Assembly (NCBI RefSeq): GCF_021283545.2
Contig: NZ_CP128540.1
Span: 3,445,501 to 3,509,500 of the forward strand
Reading direction: 5' to 3'
Origin: Pseudomonas alloputida
GTDB lineage: Bacteria > Pseudomonadota > Gammaproteobacteria > Pseudomonadales > Pseudomonadaceae
Length of the DNA: 64,000 bases
Under the pieces are notes generated by a model. It was not told the origin of the DNA. It saw only the letters and a list, made by a program, of their open reading frames with translations, and made no database searches. Position numbers and translations under genes: made by a program. Below are positions 53,650-64,000 of this stretch, piece by piece (the stretch's first letter is position 1; each line of letters starts with the position of its first letter).

Positions 53650-54900
53650 TCAGCTGGCAGCCCTCTGGTTGGCCGACAGGTCGGCCTTGGGGAAGCTGCC
53701 GCCCTGCAGGCCGACCTGCTCGCACACCTTCTCGACGATGTAGGCGCCGATCGGGATGGCCGAGGTAGCAGCTGGCGACGGTGCGTTGCACACGTTGACA
53801 CTGCGTGCGGTGTTGACGAACAGGAAATCGTCGATCAGCTTGCCGTCGCGCGACACCGCCTGGGCACGCACGCCGGCCGGGTAAGGCGTGAGGTCGGCTT
53901 TGATAATGCTCGGGCAGTACTTCTGCACCTGCTTGAGGTACCCGCCCTTGAACAGCGAGTTCTTCATCTCGATCAGGCCCGGGCGGAAGTTCTTCGCCAG
54001 CACCTTGAGGATGCCGGGCGTGGTCAGGGTCTGGAACAGGTCGCTGGGGCTGACATCGGTCTTGCGGTAGCCCTCGCGCTTCATCGCCAGCACAGCGTTG
54101 GGGCCTACGGTGACGGTGCCATCGATCATGCGGGTCAGGTGCACCCCCAGGAAGGGCATCGACGGGTCGGGAATCGGGTAGATCAGGTGGTTGACGATCT
54201 GATTGTGCTGCTTGGGCAGCAGGTAGTATTCGCCACGGAACGGGCAGATCACGAACTCGGTACGCAGCCCGAGCATGCCCACCACGCGGTCAGCCATCAG
54301 CCCCGAGCAGGTCACCAGGAAACGGCTGTGCAGTTCATCACGCTGGGTGCGCACGATCACTTCATTTGCCTGTTCCTGCAGGCCGACCACTTCTGCGCCA
54401 TAGCGGATTTCGCCACCGGCACGCTGGAACTCAGCGGCCATCGCAGCCGTCACCTGGGCGTAATTGACGATACCGCTGGACGGCACGAAGATGCCCCCCA
54501 TACCGACGATGTTGGGCTCACGCTCGCGCAACTCGTCGGCCGACAGCCAGTAGCGTTCCAGGCCATTGGCCGCCGTCCGCTCCCACAGCGCCTTCATGCG
54601 CTGCATTTCCAGATCGTTGGTGGCTACCAGCAGCTTGCCGCACTCATCGAAGCGAATGCCGTGCTGGGTGCAGAAGGCTTTGGTCGCCTTGTTGCCTTCC
54701 AGGCAGAAGCGCGCCTTGAGGCTGCCGGGGGTGTAATACACGCCGGCGTGGATCACGCCGCTGTTATGGCCGGTCTGATGGCGAGCCGGGCCAGACTCTT
54801 TCTCCAGCAGGAGCATCTTCGCGTCCGGGTAGACCTTGATCAGGTGCATGGCCGTGGACATGCCCACAATCCCGCCGCCAATGATGATGAAATCGTACAC
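53650..54900 (-). CDS. lhgO: L-2-hydroxyglutarate dehydrogenase/oxidase
   Basis: A 416-residue FAD protein. The dinucleotide motif YDFIIIGGGIVGMSTAMHL is N-terminal; HQTGHNSGVIHAGVYYTPGS, CPFRGEYYLLP and FLGVHLTRMIDGTVTVGPNA are LhgO blocks. It oxidises L-2-hydroxyglutarate, the product of GlaH, to 2-oxoglutarate at the membrane, passing electrons to quinone. It follows csiD by 114 bases on the same strand. Confidence 0.95.
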   Translation of the reverse strand: MYDFIIIGGGIVGMSTAMHLIKVYPDAKMLLLEKESGPARHQTGHNSGVIHAGVYYTPGSLKARFCLEGNKATKAFCTQHGIRFDECGKLLVATNDLEMQRMKALWERTAANGLERYWLSADELREREPNIVGMGGIFVPSSGIVNYAQVTAAMAAEFQRAGGEIRYGAEVVGLQEQANEVIVRTQRDELHSRFLVTCSGLMADRVVGMLGLRTEFVICPFRGEYYLLPKQHNQIVNHLIYPIPDPSMPFLGVHLTRMIDGTVTVGPNAVLAMKREGYRKTDVSPSDLFQTLTTPGILKVLAKNFRPGLIEMKNSLFKGGYLKQVQKYCPSIIKADLTPYPAGVRAQAVSRDGKLIDDFLFVNTARSVNVCNAPSPAATSAIPIGAYIVEKVCEQVGLQGGSFPKADLSANQRAAS

Positions 54901-55014
54901 AGCCTTACCTCACACGCAGGCATTGCCTGGCAGGCTCACCATAGCCCGCACGGGGCCTGGTGGCATAGTTTTGTGCAAAAACGCGTGGGCGGGCGCCCGC
55001 CCCGCGCCCTGTCA

Positions 55015-55992
55015 TTATTGACCGCGCTGGTACAGCGGCTTGGGGAAGGCGACGTAACCACGCTGGCGCATCAGTTCGCGGCGCAGGCCCTCGTGCGGGG
55101 TGAAGCGATCGCGGCCATGCAGCCAGAACAGGTTGTTGATCAGCAGGAAACTGCCTACGCCTACCGGTACCGAGACCTTCTTGCCGCTGCCTTCCAGCGA
55201 CTCGGACAAGGCGTTCAGCCAGATACCTTCCTCGTAGTTTTCCGGCTGCACGAACTGGTCAATGTAGCGCATGGTCGGCCGGCCTTCGGCATCGGTGTCG
55301 AATACCGAATGGAACACATCTTCGGCAACCTTTTTGCTCGGCGGTGCGGTCCAGCGCATTTCGCGGCGGGCCAGAGGGTGACGGAAGAACGCCTCGCACT
55401 GCTCCCAGTCGTCCAGGTGCAGCAGCAGCGAGTTGCCGCCTTCCATGTTCTTTTCGTCGATCTTCAGCATCAGCACGTAGTCGGTGATCTGGTTCACGAA
55501 CGTGCCGTCGTTGTGCAGCTCCATGACCCGGTGCGGCTGGCGCAGGTAGCTGTCGGAGTTGTCGCTGTTGACCACCACGAAGCGCGCATAGAACTGGCCA
55601 CTCATGGCGTCATAGTTGGAACGGCCGATCAGGTGAGCGCAGGCGGTGGTGAACTTGACCATGTCTTCGGCCTGGCTCACGTCATCCAGGCCGATCGGGG
55701 TAATCAGCATGCCGCCTGTGGCGCGGTCGAGGATGGTGTTGAGCAGCACCGGACGCAGCGTGCCCTGGCACAGCTCGTCAAGGATTTCGCCTACACGAAA
55801 ACGCAGGAACGACTTGTACTCCAATGCCTGCACCGGCCATTGGGCAACGGCCTGCACGAACGCTTCGACGGTTTCCCGGGCAAAGGTCAGCTCCAGCAGG
55901 CGCGGCGACTGTTTCGAGGGGGCGATGGTGTAGCCCTGCGGTTCGAGAGGCAGTGGCATGACAAGTTCGTCGATCTGCGTAAAGGCGTTCAT
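55015..55992 (-). CDS. glaH: Glutarate 2-hydroxylase (2-oxoglutarate/iron dioxygenase)
   Basis: A 325-residue CsiD/GlaH enzyme, the same length as E. coli's. The iron-binding facial triad is H160, D162 (ELHNDGTF) and H292 (FWLHGRDRF), with the 2-oxoglutarate arginine further on near [10 protein letters not shown]. It hydroxylates glutarate to L-2-hydroxyglutarate in lysine degradation. It is the first gene of the glaH-lhgO unit and is divergent from the GntR gene glaR. Confidence 0.95.
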   Translation of the reverse strand: MNAFTQIDELVMPLPLEPQGYTIAPSKQSPRLLELTFARETVEAFVQAVAQWPVQALEYKSFLRFRVGEILDELCQGTLRPVLLNTILDRATGGMLITPIGLDDVSQAEDMVKFTTACAHLIGRSNYDAMSGQFYARFVVVNSDNSDSYLRQPHRVMELHNDGTFVNQITDYVLMLKIDEKNMEGGNSLLLHLDDWEQCEAFFRHPLARREMRWTAPPSKKVAEDVFHSVFDTDAEGRPTMRYIDQFVQPENYEEGIWLNALSESLEGSGKKVSVPVGVGSFLLINNLFWLHGRDRFTPHEGLRRELMRQRGYVAFPKPLYQRGQ

Positions 55993-56079
55993 GGCAGTGT
56001 CCTGGCTAAAAAAGTAGATGGCGCCGTCCGGTCATGACCTGGATCAGTGCGGGCGAGGTAAAAATATCGCCACTAACTG

Positions 56080-56095
56080 AAAATGTCTACATTTT
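56080..56095. promoter_or_regulatory. Inverted repeat AAAATGT-CT-ACATTTT, candidate GlaR operator
   Basis: Seven-base perfect arms lie midway between glaH (88 bases) and glaR (93 bases). Read on either strand the site contains ATGT-N5-TTTT, which agrees with half-sites I recall for E. coli CsiR/GlaR at the csiD promoter. Confidence 0.65.
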
Positions 56096-56163
56096 TATTT
56101 TTCAACGACACTACTCGTGTTTGTCCATTGTTTTTCGTCAGCAGAGGGTTTCGGTATGATCGG

Positions 56164-56175
56164 CAAAACGTTTTG
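56164..56175. promoter_or_regulatory. Perfect palindrome CAAAACGTTTTG before glaR
   Basis: A 12-base perfect palindrome lies 12 bases before the glaR start codon. It could be an autoregulatory site or chance in AT-rich DNA. Confidence 0.3.
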
Positions 56176-56187
56176 AGGAACAGGATC

Positions 56188-56883
56188 TTGGAAGCGCTCG
56201 CCCCCCGACAAAACTCAGCATTCAGCGGGTATGAGAGGCTCAAGAAGGACATCATCCGCGGGGTGTTCAAGCCCGGTGAAAAGCTGTTGATGAGCACCCT
56301 CAAGGAACGCTACGACCTGGGTGTGGGCCCGCTGCGCGAAGCACTGTCGCAACTGGTGGCCGAGCACCTGGTCAACGCGATCAGCCAGAAAGGCTACCGG
56401 GTAGCGCCCATGTCGCTGGATGAGATGAACGACATCTACGACGCCCGCGCCAACCTGGAAGCGATGATCATTGCCTTGGCCATCGAGCGCGGCGATGACG
56501 CCTGGGAGGCATCGGTGCTGGCCCACTCGCATACATTGGCCAAGGTGGTGGAAGTAAAAACCCGCGAGCAGCGGCTGGATGTGTGGGACGAGCGGCACAA
56601 GGCGTTCCATACTGCCATTGCCTCGGGCTGCGGCTCCAAGCACCTGCTGCAGGCACGCACCTACCTGTTCGACCAGGCCGAGCGCTACCGCCACCTGTGG
56701 CTGACGCAGACGGTGTTTTCCGAAGAGGCGCTGGCGCTCAAGCGCCAGGAGCATGCGGCACTGGTCGAGGTGATCCTCGCCCGGGATGCCAAAACCGCCA
56801 GCGCCATGATGCGCTCGCACCTGATGACACCGGTACCGATCATTGCGCAGATCATGCACGCCGAAGGCATCGGTGCCCGCTAG
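56188..56883 (+). CDS. glaR: GntR-family regulator of glutarate catabolism
   Basis: A 231-residue FadR-type GntR regulator (CsiR/GlaR). Winged helix with SGYERLKKDIIRGVFKPGEK and GVGPLREALSQLVAEHLVNA, then an FCD effector domain with helices rich in His/Asp/Arg (DIYDARANLEAMI, ERHKAFHTAI, RQEHAALVEVI). It probably represses glaH-lhgO and is relieved by glutarate. The start is TTG at 56188, with AGGAACAGGA upstream; no ATG is available between the palindrome and the conserved region. Confidence 0.88.
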   Translation: MEALAPRQNSAFSGYERLKKDIIRGVFKPGEKLLMSTLKERYDLGVGPLREALSQLVAEHLVNAISQKGYRVAPMSLDEMNDIYDARANLEAMIIALAIERGDDAWEASVLAHSHTLAKVVEVKTREQRLDVWDERHKAFHTAIASGCGSKHLLQARTYLFDQAERYRHLWLTQTVFSEEALALKRQEHAALVEVILARDAKTASAMMRSHLMTPVPIIAQIMHAEGIGAR

Positions 56884-56957
56884 ATGAATTTTTCTTAAAT
56901 CGCCGGTTGTCTATTCTTTGGCACAATCAGATCTCCATTAGATGCCCAGGAACCAGC

Positions 56958-57638
56958 ATGCCTCGCGTACTGACCATCGAAGACGACGCCGTCACCGGCC
57001 AGGAAATCGTCGCCGAACTGACCAGCCACGGTCTGGAAGTGGATTGGGCCGACAATGGCCGTGAAGGCCTGGCCAAAGCCATTGCGGGCGGCTACGACCT
57101 GATCACCCTGGACCGCATGCTGCCCGAGGTCGACGGCCTGACCATCGTCACCACCCTGCGCAACCTCAAGATCGCTACGCCGATCCTGATGATCAGCGCC
57201 CTCTCCGACGTCGATGAGCGGGTGCGCGGCCTGCGTGCCGGCGGAGACGACTACCTGACCAAGCCGTTCGCCTCCGACGAAATGGCCGCGCGAGTCGAGG
57301 TATTGCTGCGCCGTAACAGCGTACCCACGACCCAGACCCGCTTGCAGGTTGCCGATCTGCAGCTGGACCTGATCAGCCACGAGGCGCGCCGCGGTGACAA
57401 CACCCTCAACCTGTTGCCCACCGAGTACAAGCTGCTGGAGTACCTGATGCGCCACAGCGGCCAGGTGATCACGCGGATGATGATTTTCGAGGAAGTCTGG
57501 GGCTATCACTTCGATCCGGGCACCAACCTGATCGACGTGCACATCGGCCGCCTGCGCAAGAAGATCGACTCACCCGGCCAGTCGCCGCTGATCCGTACGG
57601 TACGGGGCTCCGGCTATGCCATTGCTGAACCCGTCTAA
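56958..57638 (+). CDS. OmpR-family response regulator
   Basis: A 226-residue regulator. Receiver domain with D9-D10 (TIEDD), phosphoacceptor D52 (LITLDRMLP) and the YLTKPF lysine; the C-terminal winged helix has LPTEYKLLEYLMRHSGQVIT and DVHIGRLRKKID. It overlaps the kinase gene by 23 bases, so both are made together. The signal is unknown. Relatives in this class respond to metals or envelope change. Confidence 0.9.
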   Translation: MPRVLTIEDDAVTGQEIVAELTSHGLEVDWADNGREGLAKAIAGGYDLITLDRMLPEVDGLTIVTTLRNLKIATPILMISALSDVDERVRGLRAGGDDYLTKPFASDEMAARVEVLLRRNSVPTTQTRLQVADLQLDLISHEARRGDNTLNLLPTEYKLLEYLMRHSGQVITRMMIFEEVWGYHFDPGTNLIDVHIGRLRKKIDSPGQSPLIRTVRGSGYAIAEPV

Positions 57639-59007
57639 AGGCTGGAGTTCTTCTACCAGCCGCCTGCTGGCGCTGTACAGCTTTCTGTTCGTGGCCTGGA
57701 GCAGCATCCTCATGGGGGTGCTGTACTTCGAGGTCTCCAGCTACCTGAACAAACTCACCCGTCATTCCATGCTGCAGCGCCAGCACCTGTTCGCCCACAT
57801 GAGCGGCAAGCAACTGGACGACGCCCTGATCGCCAGCCAGGCCTTCGAGGAGCGCAGCTTTGACGCCTACGGCCTGTTCGATAGCCAGCTCAACCCGATT
57901 GGCGGCACCGTGCGAGCCCTGCCCCCAGAGCTCAGACTGGATGGCAAGATCCATGAGCTGGAACGCTGCCTGGATGCCGACGACCCACGCATGCCCCGCG
58001 ACAGCTGCGACGCGGTGGCAATCAAAGTACAGGATGGCCGGTGGCTGGTGCTGGTGCGTGACAATGGCTCGCTGTTCGTGGTTACCCGTATCATCCTGCA
58101 CGCCCTGCTCTGGGGCATCTCGCTGACCCTGATCCCGGGTTTTGCCGGTTGGTACCTGCTACGGCGCAGGCCGCTCAAGCGTATACGGGCGATCCAGGCC
58201 CAGGCCGAACTGATCGTCGCCGGCGACCTGACCCACCGCCTGCCACTGTCGGCCCGCCGCGACGAACTGGACATGCTTGCGGCGATCGTCAATGCCATGC
58301 TCGACCGTATCGAACGGCTGATGCATGAGGTCAAGGGCGTGTGCGACAACATTGCCCATGACCTGCGCACACCGCTGACCCGCCTGCGCGCCCAGCTGTA
58401 CCGTATTCGCCAGCAAAGCGACGTGGATTCTGCGCAAGCCGAAGCGCTGGACCAGGCCATTGGCGAAACCGACACCTTGATGGCGCGCTTTCGCGGGTTG
58501 TTGCGCATCAGCGAGCTGGAAGACCGCCAGCGCCGCGCGGGCTTCATCCAGCTTGACCCGCATGAGCTGCTGGTAGAACTGCATGATTTTTACCTGCCAT
58601 TGGCCGAGGATGGCGGCATTCAACTGCAATTGCACCAACCTGCGCAGCTACCGGCGTTGCACGGCGACCGCGAACTGCTGTTCGAGGCCTTGGCGAATCT
58701 GGTGGGTAACGCGATCAAGTTCACGCCCGAGGGTGGTCGGGTGCGCATCACCGCCACGCAGGATGACAGCGGCGTACACATGGCGATCGAGGATAGCGGG
58801 CCTGGTATTCCCGAAGCAGAGCGAACGGCTGTACTGAAACGGTTCTATCGCAGCGATGAAGGCCACCGCCATGCCGGCTTCGGGCTGGGGTTGTCGATCG
58901 TGGCGGCGATCGTCGACCTGCATGGTTTCGGGCTGGAGATTGGGGGAAGCGAGTTGGGTGGGGCCAGGCTGGTATTGCACTGCCCGCTTGCGGGTCTAAG
59001 CAAATAA
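57616..59007 (+). CDS. Sensor histidine kinase, partner of the OmpR-type regulator
   Basis: A 463-residue kinase. Membrane helices at about 18-38 and 157-182 enclose a 115-residue periplasmic domain with two cysteines (C118, C131) that might pair. HAMP follows at about 182-235, then HisKA with H248 in NIAHDLRTPLTRLR and an HATPase with NLVGNAIKFTPEGG, DSGPGIPEAER and GFGLGLSIV. It phosphorylates the regulator encoded just upstream. Confidence 0.9.
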   Translation: MPLLNPSKGWSSSTSRLLALYSFLFVAWSSILMGVLYFEVSSYLNKLTRHSMLQRQHLFAHMSGKQLDDALIASQAFEERSFDAYGLFDSQLNPIGGTVRALPPELRLDGKIHELERCLDADDPRMPRDSCDAVAIKVQDGRWLVLVRDNGSLFVVTRIILHALLWGISLTLIPGFAGWYLLRRRPLKRIRAIQAQAELIVAGDLTHRLPLSARRDELDMLAAIVNAMLDRIERLMHEVKGVCDNIAHDLRTPLTRLRAQLYRIRQQSDVDSAQAEALDQAIGETDTLMARFRGLLRISELEDRQRRAGFIQLDPHELLVELHDFYLPLAEDGGIQLQLHQPAQLPALHGDRELLFEALANLVGNAIKFTPEGGRVRITATQDDSGVHMAIEDSGPGIPEAERTAVLKRFYRSDEGHRHAGFGLGLSIVAAIVDLHGFGLEIGGSELGGARLVLHCPLAGLSK

Positions 59008-59010
59008 AAG

Positions 59011-59033
59011 CTGGGGCTGCGGTGCAGCCCCAG
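59011..59033 (+). terminator. Terminator between the kinase gene and cysS
   Basis: CTGGGGCTGC and GCAGCCCCAG form a ten-base perfect stem with a GGT loop, followed by TTACTTC. It lies between convergent genes and may serve both. Confidence 0.75.
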
Positions 59034-59038
59034 TTACT

Positions 59039-60421
<1,383 letters not shown>

Positions 60422-60430
60422 GGCGGTTCC

Positions 60431-62134
<1,704 letters not shown>

Positions 62135-62382
62135 AGGATCCTTGAATGCGTGTGTCCAGCCTGGGTAGGCCGATTGAATCAAAGGGCCTATCATAGCCGA
62201 AGCAGTCAAGCTGCTGACAGCCGCGCCCGGACAAACTGATGTGATTTATCACGGCTTTTTGCCGCAGCCTGGCAAAATGGCCAGTGCGCGCCATGTGTCG
62301 CGATCGCCTGATCCTGCGTCTGGTGATAACCCGCGCCCTGCGCACCCTAATTTCTGATTGCCTTGAAAGAGCGAGTTTCAGC

Positions 62383-62883
62383 ATGTCCAAAGTCAAACTG
62401 AGCACCAACCACGGCGACATCGTCCTGCAACTGGACGCCGAGAAAGCGCCGCTGACTACCGAAAACTTCGTTCAGTACGTCAAGGACGGCCACTACAATG
62501 GCACCGTATTCCACCGTGTGATCAAAGGCTTCATGATCCAGGGCGGCGGCTTCGAGGCCGGCATGAGCCAGAAGAAAACCCGCGCCAGCATCCAGAACGA
62601 AGCCGACAACGGCCTGAAGAACAAGAAGTACAGCATTGCCATGGCCCGTACCATGGAGCCGCACTCCGCCTCGGCGCAGTTCTTCATCAACGCCTCCGAC
62701 AACGACTTCCTCAACCACAGCGGCAAGAACGTGCAAGGCTGGGGTTATGCCGTATTCGGTGAAGTGATCGAAGGCCGTGAAGTGGTCGACGCCATCGAAA
62801 AAGTGGCCACCGGTTCCAAAGCTGGCCACCAGGACGTACCGAAGGACGACGTGATCATCGAGAAAGCCGAGATCATTGAGTGA
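62383..62883 (+). CDS. ppiB: Peptidyl-prolyl cis-trans isomerase B (cyclophilin)
   Basis: A 166-residue cytoplasmic cyclophilin without a signal peptide. Active-site residues lie in [27 protein letters not shown] and [12 protein letters not shown]. It speeds proline isomerisation during folding. It is divergent from glnS, and its stop overlaps the lpxH start (GTGA). Confidence 0.95.
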   Translation: MSKVKLSTNHGDIVLQLDAEKAPLTTENFVQYVKDGHYNGTVFHRVIKGFMIQGGGFEAGMSQKKTRASIQNEADNGLKNKKYSIAMARTMEPHSASAQFFINASDNDFLNHSGKNVQGWGYAVFGEVIEGREVVDAIEKVATGSKAGHQDVPKDDVIIEKAEIIE

Positions 62884-63602
62884 TTCTGCTGATCTCTGAT
62901 CTGCACCTGCAAGAAGAACGCCCGGATATTTCCCGGGCGTTTCTTGATCTGCTCGATGGCCGCGCCCGCCATGCCAAGGCCCTGTACATCCTTGGTGACT
63001 TCTTCGAAGCGTGGATTGGCGACGATGCCATGACGCCCTTCCAGCAGTCGATCTGCCAGGCCATGCGCCGGCTGAGCGACAGTGGCACGGCCATCTACCT
63101 GATGCATGGCAACCGTGACTTCCTGATTGGCCAGGCCTTTTGCAAAGCTGCGGGCTGCACGCTGTTGAACGACCCCAGCGTGATCGAGCTGGGTGGTGAA
63201 CAGGTGCTGCTGATGCATGGCGACACCCTGTGCACCCGCGACCTGGGCTACATGAAGATGCGCCGCCTGCTACGCAATCCGCTGAGCTTGTGGATCCTAC
63301 GCCACCTGCCGCTGTCGGCCCGCTACAAGCTGGCACGCAAGCTGCGCAGCGAAAGCCGCACGCAAGTGCGGATGAAGTCCACCGAAATCGTCGACGTCAC
63401 GCCGGAAGAAGTACCCAAGGTGATGGCGGCGCATGGCGTCCGCACCTTGGTGCACGGCCATACCCATCGGCCAGCGATTCACAAGCTGATGGTCGATGGC
63501 CAGCCGGCACGGCGTATCGTGCTGGGCGACTGGGACCGCCGCGGTTGGGCCTTGCAGGTTGACGAACAGGGCTTTCAGTTGGCGCCGTTCGAGTTTTCCT
63601 GA
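62880..63602 (+). CDS. lpxH: UDP-2,3-diacylglucosamine diphosphatase
   Basis: A 240-residue calcineurin-like phosphoesterase. Metal-binding blocks are [36 protein letters not shown] and [11 protein letters not shown]. It removes UMP from UDP-2,3-diacylglucosamine to give lipid X in lipid A synthesis, at the inner-membrane surface. It starts at GTG 62880, overlapping the ppiB stop by four bases. Confidence 0.95.
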   Translation: MILLISDLHLQEERPDISRAFLDLLDGRARHAKALYILGDFFEAWIGDDAMTPFQQSICQAMRRLSDSGTAIYLMHGNRDFLIGQAFCKAAGCTLLNDPSVIELGGEQVLLMHGDTLCTRDLGYMKMRRLLRNPLSLWILRHLPLSARYKLARKLRSESRTQVRMKSTEIVDVTPEEVPKVMAAHGVRTLVHGHTHRPAIHKLMVDGQPARRIVLGDWDRRGWALQVDEQGFQLAPFEFS

Positions 63603-63604
63603 CA

Positions 63605-63674
63605 TTACAGGGCCTCGCGGGCAAGCCCGCAGGCCCCTGTAGGAGCGGGTTTACCCGCGAATGGGCCGGCGCAG
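63605..63674. repeat. REP-related palindromes after lpxH
   Basis: GCCTCGCGGGCAAGCCCGCAGGC at 63612-63634 is a hairpin with REP-like core, followed by a second, TGTAGGAGCGGGTTTACCCG at 63639-63658 with AATGGGCCGGCG beyond. Both are diverged forms of the P. putida REP. Confidence 0.75.
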
Positions 63675-63683
63675 GCTGACGCC

Positions 63684-64000
63684 TCAGGGCTGGCTGACTA
63701 CCGCCCCCTTGTCCCGCTCACTGATCACCACTTCCCGGTACTCAGGATCTGCCTTGATCTGCGCCTCGGTAAACGGAATCAGCGCCAGTTGCTTGGCCGC
63801 AAAGGCCTTGGTCTGGTCACTGGCATGCGCCGAAGCCTTTTCACTCGACTGGGAAAACGCAAGCAGGCCACGGGCTTCTGGCCCCTTGTCGGTAAAGCTG
63901 ACCAGTTGCAGGTAGCTGGTGCCACTCACCACCAGCCGCTTGCCCTGCCCGTGCGGCACGCTGTAGATCGCGTTGTACACCCCTAGCGCCTGCGGGCCGC
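63684..64000 (-). CDS. Penicillin acylase/AHL acylase family protein, C-terminal end (cut by window edge)
   Basis: The frame enters from the right edge and ends at 63684, giving about 105 C-terminal residues: GPQALGVYNAIYSVPHGQGK, then RLVVSGTSYLQLVSF, GPEARGLLAFSQSSEKAS and LIPFTEAQIKADPEYREVVI. These blocks are found at the end of Ntn-hydrolase acylases of the PvdQ/QuiP/penicillin acylase kind, which cut acyl amides in the periplasm. The nucleophile serine and signal peptide lie outside the window, so the exact member is not settled. Confidence 0.82.
   Translation of the reverse strand, partial: GPQALGVYNAIYSVPHGQGKRLVVSGTSYLQLVSFTDKGPEARGLLAFSQSSEKASAHASDQTKAFAAKQLALIPFTEAQIKADPEYREVVISERDKGAVVSQP

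Noticed and set aside
54139..56037. 632-codon plus-strand open frame opposite lhgO and glaH
   Set aside because: Antisense shadow of two clearly identified enzymes; no ribosome site or domain.

Overview
The window is a GC-rich, densely coded bacterial chromosome segment that looks like the Pseudomonas putida group. The evidence is an MvaT-type H-NS protein, 35-bp P. putida-style REP palindromes (pairs at about 24.6 kb and 44.6 kb, singles elsewhere), a glutarate catabolic block (csiD/glaH-lhgO-gabP with a divergent GntR regulator), an E. coli-like ProP, and typical pseudomonad LysR, TetR and MocR genes. Both ends cut a gene: an AraC-type regulator on the left and a penicillin/AHL-acylase family gene on the right. 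I saw no tRNA, rRNA or CRISPR array.

1-12.8 kb is a series of short transcription units. They include an AhpD-like peroxidase plus glutaredoxin pair, a GNAT-C39 peptidase gene divergent from a RimK-like ATP-grasp ligase and a CorA-like channel, several regulator/target pairs (LysR with a medium-chain oxidoreductase, TetR with an NTF2-like protein, MocR with an EamA exporter), an MvaT protein and arfB. 12.9-18.7 kb is a signalling block: a di-haem cytochrome c peroxidase gene sits in a four-base-overlap operon with two histidine kinases, one of them a REC-kinase fusion. This operon is divergent from a response regulator with a degenerate HD-GYP domain.

19.5-22.95 kb is an accessory patch of weakly recognisable small genes. 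It holds an IS1182-type transposase scar, a YefM-YoeB toxin-antitoxin pair, a 38-codon hydrophobic ORF, a truncated phage-like N-terminus, an OsmC-like gene and the C-terminal half of a phage-type integrase. Core genes resume with a YbiT-type ABC-F ATPase.

23-46.8 kb is mostly metabolic. It holds an MFS exporter, a periplasmic hydrolase, yghU, an amidase with a YheO/DauR-like regulator and a serine/threonine dehydratase, carboxynorspermidine decarboxylase and dehydrogenase, a methyltransferase, UDP-glucose dehydrogenase, mqo, the 5-oxoprolinase operon pxpABC with a divergent LysR gene, and a TreS-like GH13 enzyme. Within this stretch lies the most interesting locus: a radical SAM protein overlapping a DUF4130/TIGR03915-type protein, with a near-consensus LexA box just upstream. 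This points to an SOS-controlled DNA repair or modification system of unknown chemistry.

47-64 kb holds riboflavin synthase alpha, a YoaK-type membrane protein, proP, hemB, a RIO-type kinase, the glutarate/L-2-hydroxyglutarate block, an OmpR-type two-component system, cysS-glnS, ppiB-lpxH and the acylase fragment.
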